Source: Methylocapsa sp.
GTDB lineage: Bacteria; Pseudomonadota; Alphaproteobacteria; Rhizobiales; Beijerinckiaceae
Length of the DNA: 31,689 nt
Assembly (NCBI GenBank): GCA_003162995.1
Contig: PLUZ01000381.1
Location: 10,606 to 42,294, forward strand
Direction of reading: 5' to 3'
The notes below the pieces were generated by a model. The model was not told the DNA's origin. It was given only the letters and a program-made list of their open reading frames with translations, and did no database searches. Below, in pieces: positions 27,800-31,689 of the stretch (the stretch's first letter is position 1; every line of letters begins with the position of its first letter). The position numbers and the translations under genes are program-made.

Positions 27800-28693
27800 T
27801 TAACGAGCACCGGAATATTCTGGAACTTGCGGTGATTTTCCGAACAGGAATTGCTGCGGATTGCTCTCGATCGAGCGAACCGCATGATTGAGTTCCTCAA
27901 GCGTCTTGCGGCCGTCCACCGCCAAGGCCTCGTACTGGCGCAGTCCGGAACCGGTGAAGCGGGTGAGGTTGGCGGCGATTTCCTTCATCCGGGAATCGAG
28001 ATCGTCGGCGACCTTTTTGATCGATTTGGCGGCCTCGGCAACTTGGGGACTCATTCCCTTCAATGCATTGTCTGCGTCACCCACGAGGGCATCAAGCTTT
28101 GTGGTCAAATCCTTGATGCCATCTGAATTGGCGGCAAGCGCGTCGGAGAATTTTTGAACATTTTTCACCGAAGCCGTGACGGACGCCGAATTTTCATCGA
28201 ACAGATGGTTGGTCTTGTCAAAAAAATCCGTGGCCTGCGCCGCGATCCGCTGCGCAGTCGCGATAAGATCCTGGAATTGCGATCGCTCGGCGATGATGAC
28301 ACCCGGCTCCTGGGCGCTTGTTTTAAGCGGCAGCGCATCACTCGCTCCCCCCGTCAAGGCAACTGAAGCGACCCCGGTAAATCCGGTGAATTCCAGCCGC
28401 GCCTGGGTATCGGCGCGCACCGGCACGTTCGCGTCCACGTCGATCAGCGCATAGACACGGGACGGATCCTGCGGAATCAAATCGATCTTGGTGACCGCGC
28501 CAACCGGAACCCCGTTAAAGAGAACGACGCCGTTCTTCGTCAGTCCTGCAATCGATCCGGTAAACACAATTTTATAGGCCTTGCGCCCGCCCGACTGATC
28601 AACTCCCGAAAACCATATCAGAAAGCCGAAAGCCCCAGCGATCACCGCCAGGGTAAAAATTCCAATCAAAGCGTAGTTCGCACGGGTTTCCAT
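27800..28693 (-). CDS. MlaD-like MCE-domain periplasmic lipid-binding protein
   Basis: This is the substrate-binding component of a phospholipid/hydrophobe ABC transporter, anchored in the inner membrane and forming a ring in the periplasm. The 297 residues have one membrane anchor (YALIGIFTLAVIAGAFGFLI, 7-26) and an MCE domain at about 38-115 with VLFNGVPVGAVTKIDL. A long helical region (130-270) follows. There is a single MCE domain, and the C-terminal part is longer than in E. coli MlaD. It starts 43 bp after the ATPase gene. Confidence 0.92.
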   Translation of the reverse strand: METRANYALIGIFTLAVIAGAFGFLIWFSGVDQSGGRKAYKIVFTGSIAGLTKNGVVLFNGVPVGAVTKIDLIPQDPSRVYALIDVDANVPVRADTQARLEFTGFTGVASVALTGGASDALPLKTSAQEPGVIIAERSQFQDLIATAQRIAAQATDFFDKTNHLFDENSASVTASVKNVQKFSDALAANSDGIKDLTTKLDALVGDADNALKGMSPQVAEAAKSIKKVADDLDSRMKEIAANLTRFTGSGLRQYEALAVDGRKTLEELNHAVRSIESNPQQFLFGKSPQVPEYSGAR

Positions 28694-28736
28694 CTAACCT
28701 CGCTTGCTTCTCAAAGCCTCGAAAGCCGCTTCACAT

Positions 28737-29639
28737 TCATTCAGAAAAGCCATTCGCATTCTCCCCAGGCGAGGTCTCCGCCGCCTCGCCACTGGCTCCT
28801 GAGCGCTTGGCGAAAGCGGTATCAACAAGGCGCGCCCTTTTCCCGTGAAAATATGCATGAACCCAGGGATGCCGCGAATCAAGCATGGCGGAAATAGGTC
28901 CCTCCACGACCACTTTGCCGTCAGCCAAGGCGGCGATCCTGTCGCAGATCGAATACAGACTGTCGAGGTCATGGGTCACCATGAAGACCGTCAACCCAAG
29001 CGTGCGCTGCAAGGTAGCGATCAATTCATCGAACTCCGCGGCGCCGATCGGATCAAGACCCGACGTCGGTTCGTCGAGAAACACAAGTTCTGGATCGAGC
29101 GCCAGGGCCCTCGCCAAGGCGGCCCGCTTGGTCATGCCGCCGGATAGCTCGGCCGGGTATTTGTTGGCGGCATCAAGATCAAGCCCGGCGAGCTCGATCT
29201 TGAGCATCGCAAGTTCTTCCGAAAGGCGCGGCGATAAATGCAAATGCTCGCGCATCGGCACTTGGACGTTCTGCTTGACGGTGAGACCCGAAAACAATGC
29301 ACCTTGCTGAAACATCACGCCGATGCGCCGTTCGATCGCGGCATATTCGCGCGGCGAGAGGGAATCGAGATCGGAGCCGAAAATCTCGATCGTCCCGCTG
29401 CGTTTCCGGATAAGCCCGAGGATCGTCCGGGTCAAAACCGATTTGCCGGTACCCGATCCGCCGACGAAGCCCAAGACCTCGCCCCGGTAAACGTCGAGAT
29501 CAAGGCCTTGCATGACGAGCTTGTCGCCAAAGCCAACGACGAGATCGCGCACCTTGATGGCGATTCCTGGCGCTGCCTGTAGGCCTTGTTCTGGCCTTGC
29601 TCCCAAGTCGGCGCCGTCCAAGGCGTGCCCGTTTATCAA
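28737..29639 (-). CDS. MlaF-like ABC transporter ATP-binding protein
   Basis: This is the ATPase of the MCE transporter. The 300 residues have Walker A GGSGTGKS (60-67), a Q-loop in VMFQQGALFSGLTV, the characteristic LSGGMTKRAALARALAL signature in place of LSGGQ, Walker B ELVFLDEP and the switch His in THDLDS. LSGGM plus R/K-R-A-A-L-A-R is the hallmark of Mla/Ttg2-type ATPases. The N-terminal ~25 residues and a C-terminal tail of about 35 residues (KRSGASGEAAETSPGE) are extensions. The start overlaps the permease stop as ATGA. Confidence 0.93.
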   Translation of the reverse strand: MINGHALDGADLGARPEQGLQAAPGIAIKVRDLVVGFGDKLVMQGLDLDVYRGEVLGFVGGSGTGKSVLTRTILGLIRKRSGTIEIFGSDLDSLSPREYAAIERRIGVMFQQGALFSGLTVKQNVQVPMREHLHLSPRLSEELAMLKIELAGLDLDAANKYPAELSGGMTKRAALARALALDPELVFLDEPTSGLDPIGAAEFDELIATLQRTLGLTVFMVTHDLDSLYSICDRIAALADGKVVVEGPISAMLDSRHPWVHAYFHGKRARLVDTAFAKRSGASGEAAETSPGENANGFSE

Positions 29640-30772
29640 TACCGGATAGCCGCGAAGAACATGGTAAACAACCCATCGACCACGATAACCATGAAAATCG
29701 ACTTGACCACCGAAGCGGTAACTTGCCGCCCAAGCGATTCGGCCGAACCTGCCACGGCGAGACCTTCGACACAGGAGATAAGCCCGATGATCAGCCCCAT
29801 GAAAGGCGCCTTGATGAGGCCGCTCGTAAAAGTGTGAAGGATGATCGCATCCCGCAACAGCGTCAAAAACCGCGCCGGGTTGATCCCGGCATAGACCCAG
29901 CTCATCATCATGCCGCCGAATATACCCGACATGTCGGCGATGAACGTCAAGAGCGGAACACTGAATATAAGCGCGAGGATACGCGGAACAATCAATATTT
30001 CGACTGGCCGCAATCCCATGACGGTCAGAGCATCGATCTCCTCATGCAGCTTCATCGAGCCAAGTTCGGCGGTGATCGCCGAGCCGGAACGCCCGGACGT
30101 CATGATCGCGGTCAGCAAAACGCCGAGTTCGCGCAGGACCAAAATGCCAATAAGGTCGACAACCAAAACGGTCGCGCCGAACCGCCGCATTTGGAAAATA
30201 CCCTGTTGCGCGATGATCGCCCCAGCCAGAAAATTAATCAGGGCAATGATGGGCGCACCGCGCAGGGCGATGCTTTCCATCTGCACAACCAGTGAGGTTC
30301 CGCGAAAATGCGATGGGCTGATCAGGCATTTTCCAATTGCTGTCATGACCTCACCGAGAAAGCCTACTCCCCTGTAGAGATCGGCTCCCGCGGAAACCAC
30401 GCTCTCGCCAATATCGGCGACAAGACGGACAGCGTAAGAACCGCGTGGCGCTTTCGGCACGGCCAGCGTCCGGTAGCGCGCTTCGTGGAGCAGGATCTCA
30501 TATTCCGGCCGGATCGATTCAAGCCGTGCATCGACGCCCTTGGCATCAAGAGCCTGGCGGGCCCGGTCGATGAGCCAAGCCCCCGCCGTATCGAGCCGCA
30601 CGACCCGGCCAAGATCAAGAATGACCCGGTGCGCGCCAGCGCTCTCCGCAAGAAGCCCGTCCGCCCGCGCCTCGATCGCCGAGGCATCCACCGTCCAATG
30701 CCCGCCAAGACTGAGCCTCACGGCATCGCCCAGGCGCTGGCTGGAAAATTCCGGACCATGCGGCATATCCAT
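29636..30772 (-). CDS. MlaE-like permease with N-terminal STAS-like domain
   Basis: This is the membrane subunit of the MCE transporter. The 378 residues have an N-terminal STAS-like domain (about 8-100; RVILDLGRVVRLDTAGAWLI) fused to the MlaE permease domain, with ESIALRGAPIIALINFLAGA, LRELGVLLTAIMTSGRSGSA, GSMKLHEEIDAL and VMGLRPVE. In E. coli the STAS part is a separate protein, MlaB; the fusion replaces it. The start at 30772 is chosen because GGAGG precedes it by six bases; an in-frame TTG at 30790 is not needed. It is the first gene of the operon. No MlaC-like gene is present here. Confidence 0.93.
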   Translation of the reverse strand: MDMPHGPEFSSQRLGDAVRLSLGGHWTVDASAIEARADGLLAESAGAHRVILDLGRVVRLDTAGAWLIDRARQALDAKGVDARLESIRPEYEILLHEARYRTLAVPKAPRGSYAVRLVADIGESVVSAGADLYRGVGFLGEVMTAIGKCLISPSHFRGTSLVVQMESIALRGAPIIALINFLAGAIIAQQGIFQMRRFGATVLVVDLIGILVLRELGVLLTAIMTSGRSGSAITAELGSMKLHEEIDALTVMGLRPVEILIVPRILALIFSVPLLTFIADMSGIFGGMMMSWVYAGINPARFLTLLRDAIILHTFTSGLIKAPFMGLIIGLISCVEGLAVAGSAESLGRQVTASVVKSIFMVIVVDGLFTMFFAAIRY

Positions 30773-31069
30773 CCCTAGCCTCCGCCTCAATCACAACAAG
30801 CCGCGGCAACAAAATCGACATCAATAGTGGGGTCTGACAGCCGCTTGCGGCGAAGTCGAGGCAAACCCATGAAAACATCCACGTGCCGGTGACAATAAGC
30901 GTCATGCGTCATTGGATGCTGCCTGTCCGTGACTTGTTGCGCGAAAGTCACGAGGTTCAACAATTGCAATGTTATACTGAGCCTTGCCCTTAGCTTTAAC
31001 GATTATTGCTTGACTCTATGAAGGTCATGCTCGCATTTTCGATAACGTAATCGTTATTGTCGTTCCAAG
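30773..31069. other. divergent intergenic region at the right edge
   Basis: This separates the minus-strand Mla operon from the plus-strand Cys-rich gene and must contain both promoters. A TATACT hexamer at 30973-30978 could be a -10 box, and TTGACT at 31010-31015 a -35 box for the plus strand. The inverted repeats next to the Cys-rich gene are annotated separately. No gene is visible. Confidence 0.35.
30997..31057. promoter_or_regulatory. candidate operator: inverted TAATCGTTA elements
   Basis: A palindrome ATAACG-TAAT-CGTTAT lies at 31042-31057, 12 bp before the GTG of the Cys-rich gene. The 9-mer TAATCGTTA (31048-31056) is also present as its reverse complement TAACGATTA at 30997-31005. 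A TTGACT hexamer sits between the two. Paired AT-rich elements flanking a promoter fit a dimeric repressor. A Fur/Zur-type metal regulator is one possibility given the metal-binding character of the gene, but the sequence does not identify the regulator. Confidence 0.35.
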
Positions 31070-31561
31070 GTGCAGTGCGTGCGAGCGGCTTGTTTCCAAC
31101 CACACCGCCATCGGGTTACTTCGCGAAACACTGCGAGTGCCTGGTCGCGCGCCGCCCGCTGTTGCCTTGTCCTGCTTGCTTGTCTCGCGCAATTGTTGGT
31201 GCCCGCGCAGCACCGGCACGCGCCCGCAATTGCTTCGCATTCCATTGTCTTTATCACTGCCGCCACGAGCTCCGGGCTTACGCTCGCGAGCTTTGACGCG
31301 GAACAATCAGGCGTCCGCTGCGCGCCTGATTTCACCCCCTCCAGATCCCACGATGACGGCACCCCGCCGCCATGCCAACACGACAATTGCCCGTGTTGCC
31401 CGACGGTGCATGCCGCGGCCGGAATATTGCCTACCGAGACAACGCGGGTGGCCTATGCGCCGCGTCTGTCCGAAGCCGTCGCGCCGCCCGCGCGCCTCGG
31501 CACATTTACGCGGTTTGCGGCTTTTGCCGGGCAGCCGCGCGCGCCACCAATCCTGATCTGA
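31070..31561 (+). CDS. Cys/His-rich exported DUF2946-like protein
   Basis: The 163-residue frame starts at GTG 31070, with only CAAGG-like sequence before it. A hydrophobic segment (RCCLVLLACLAQLLVPA, 30-46) is followed by QHRHA. The middle has a likely metal-binding cluster CQHDNCPCC (102-110), and the C-terminus is Pro-rich (FAGQPRAPP), as in DUF2946 proteins. In that family, genes are often found beside copper-handling or TonB-dependent receptor genes; this is general knowledge. The next gene is another exported protein. The length of the n-region before the hydrophobic core is unusual, so the true start is uncertain. Confidence 0.6.
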   Translation: MQCVRAACFQPHRHRVTSRNTASAWSRAARCCLVLLACLAQLLVPAQHRHAPAIASHSIVFITAATSSGLTLASFDAEQSGVRCAPDFTPSRSHDDGTPPPCQHDNCPCCPTVHAAAGILPTETTRVAYAPRLSEAVAPPARLGTFTRFAAFAGQPRAPPILI

Positions 31562-31638
31562 ACGACGAGCAATTGCCCGGCGCTGCATCCTAGCGGCTGA
31601 CTGCGGCTATCAACTCACTTTCAGATCGAGGATTCATC

Positions 31639-31689
31639 ATGTCTTACAAAGCTTCCCTGGCTTGCGCCGGCGCATTCGCCGCCGCGGCC
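31639..31689 (+). CDS. 5' end of an exported protein, truncated by the window
   Basis: A GAGGA ribosome-binding site 7 bases upstream precedes ATG at 31639. The 17 visible codons (MSYKASLACAGAFAAAA) form the start of a signal peptide. It follows the Cys-rich gene by 77 bp on the same strand and may be co-transcribed. DUF2946-type genes are sometimes followed by YcnI or copper-chaperone genes, but too little is visible to assign a family. Confidence 0.6.
   Translation, partial: MSYKASLACAGAFAAAA

Overview
The window looks like chromosomal DNA of an alphaproteobacterium of the order Hyphomicrobiales (Rhizobiales), possibly the Beijerinckiaceae/Methylocystaceae branch. This rests on gene content and arrangement: an aroQ-accB-accC run, ubiA/rsmE/gshA in one neighbourhood, a folate-dependent TrmFO, a plant/alphaproteobacterial-type GshA, an Mla/MCE operon with a STAS-like domain fused to the permease, and short dispersed intergenic repeats. 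The family assignment is inference. Most of the window is ordinary housekeeping sequence; only the insertion-sequence region at 11.0-13.7 kb is clearly rearranged.

Layout. 1-1.1 kb: an AT-rich edge, a small secreted four-cysteine protein, a hairpin and a dispersed repeat. 1.1-5.4 kb (minus): a sulfate/thiosulfate ABC importer in transcription order sbp-cysT-cysW-cysA, with two 4-bp ATGA overlaps. 5.8-7.2 kb (minus): UDP-glucose 6-dehydrogenase. 7.5-10.5 kb (plus): a lipoamide-dehydrogenase-like flavoprotein lacking its catalytic residues, then an orphan sensor histidine kinase. 10.6 kb: tRNA-Arg(ACG). 11.04-12.31 kb: an IS3-family element whose orfA carries a premature TAG. 12.38-13.66 kb: an abnormal join of the 3' end of grpE (minus) to an enolase gene lacking its N-terminal domain (plus). 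13.96 kb: tRNA-Gly(TCC). 14.1-16.5 kb (minus): aroQ-accB-accC, for shikimate-pathway dehydroquinase and the biotin carrier and carboxylase of acetyl-CoA carboxylase.

16.7-19.2 kb holds a small secreted protein, an AT-rich gap, trmFO, a dispersed repeat and a DUF1328 membrane peptide. At 19.4-20.8 kb (minus) a periplasmic four-cysteine protein appears translationally coupled to ubiA (ubiquinone synthesis). RsmE (plus) is divergent from these and is followed by a small exported protein that converges, across a 14-bp-stem hairpin, on an Ivy-like periplasmic protein and gshA (minus). At 24.4-26.8 kb (minus) are a DUF937 protein with glycine/leucine repeats and a MATE exporter. At 27.0-30.8 kb (minus) is an Mla-type phospholipid-trafficking operon: MlaE-like permease, MlaF-like ATPase, MlaD-like MCE protein and a PqiC-like lipoprotein. 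At the right edge, a palindromic operator candidate precedes a Cys/His-rich DUF2946-like protein and the first 17 codons of an exported protein, probably a metal-related locus.

No CRISPR array, prophage, integrase or defence system was recognised. The points most worth a second look are the IS-bounded grpE/eno junction, the flavoprotein without catalytic residues, two families of dispersed intergenic repeats, and the palindrome before the Cys-rich gene.
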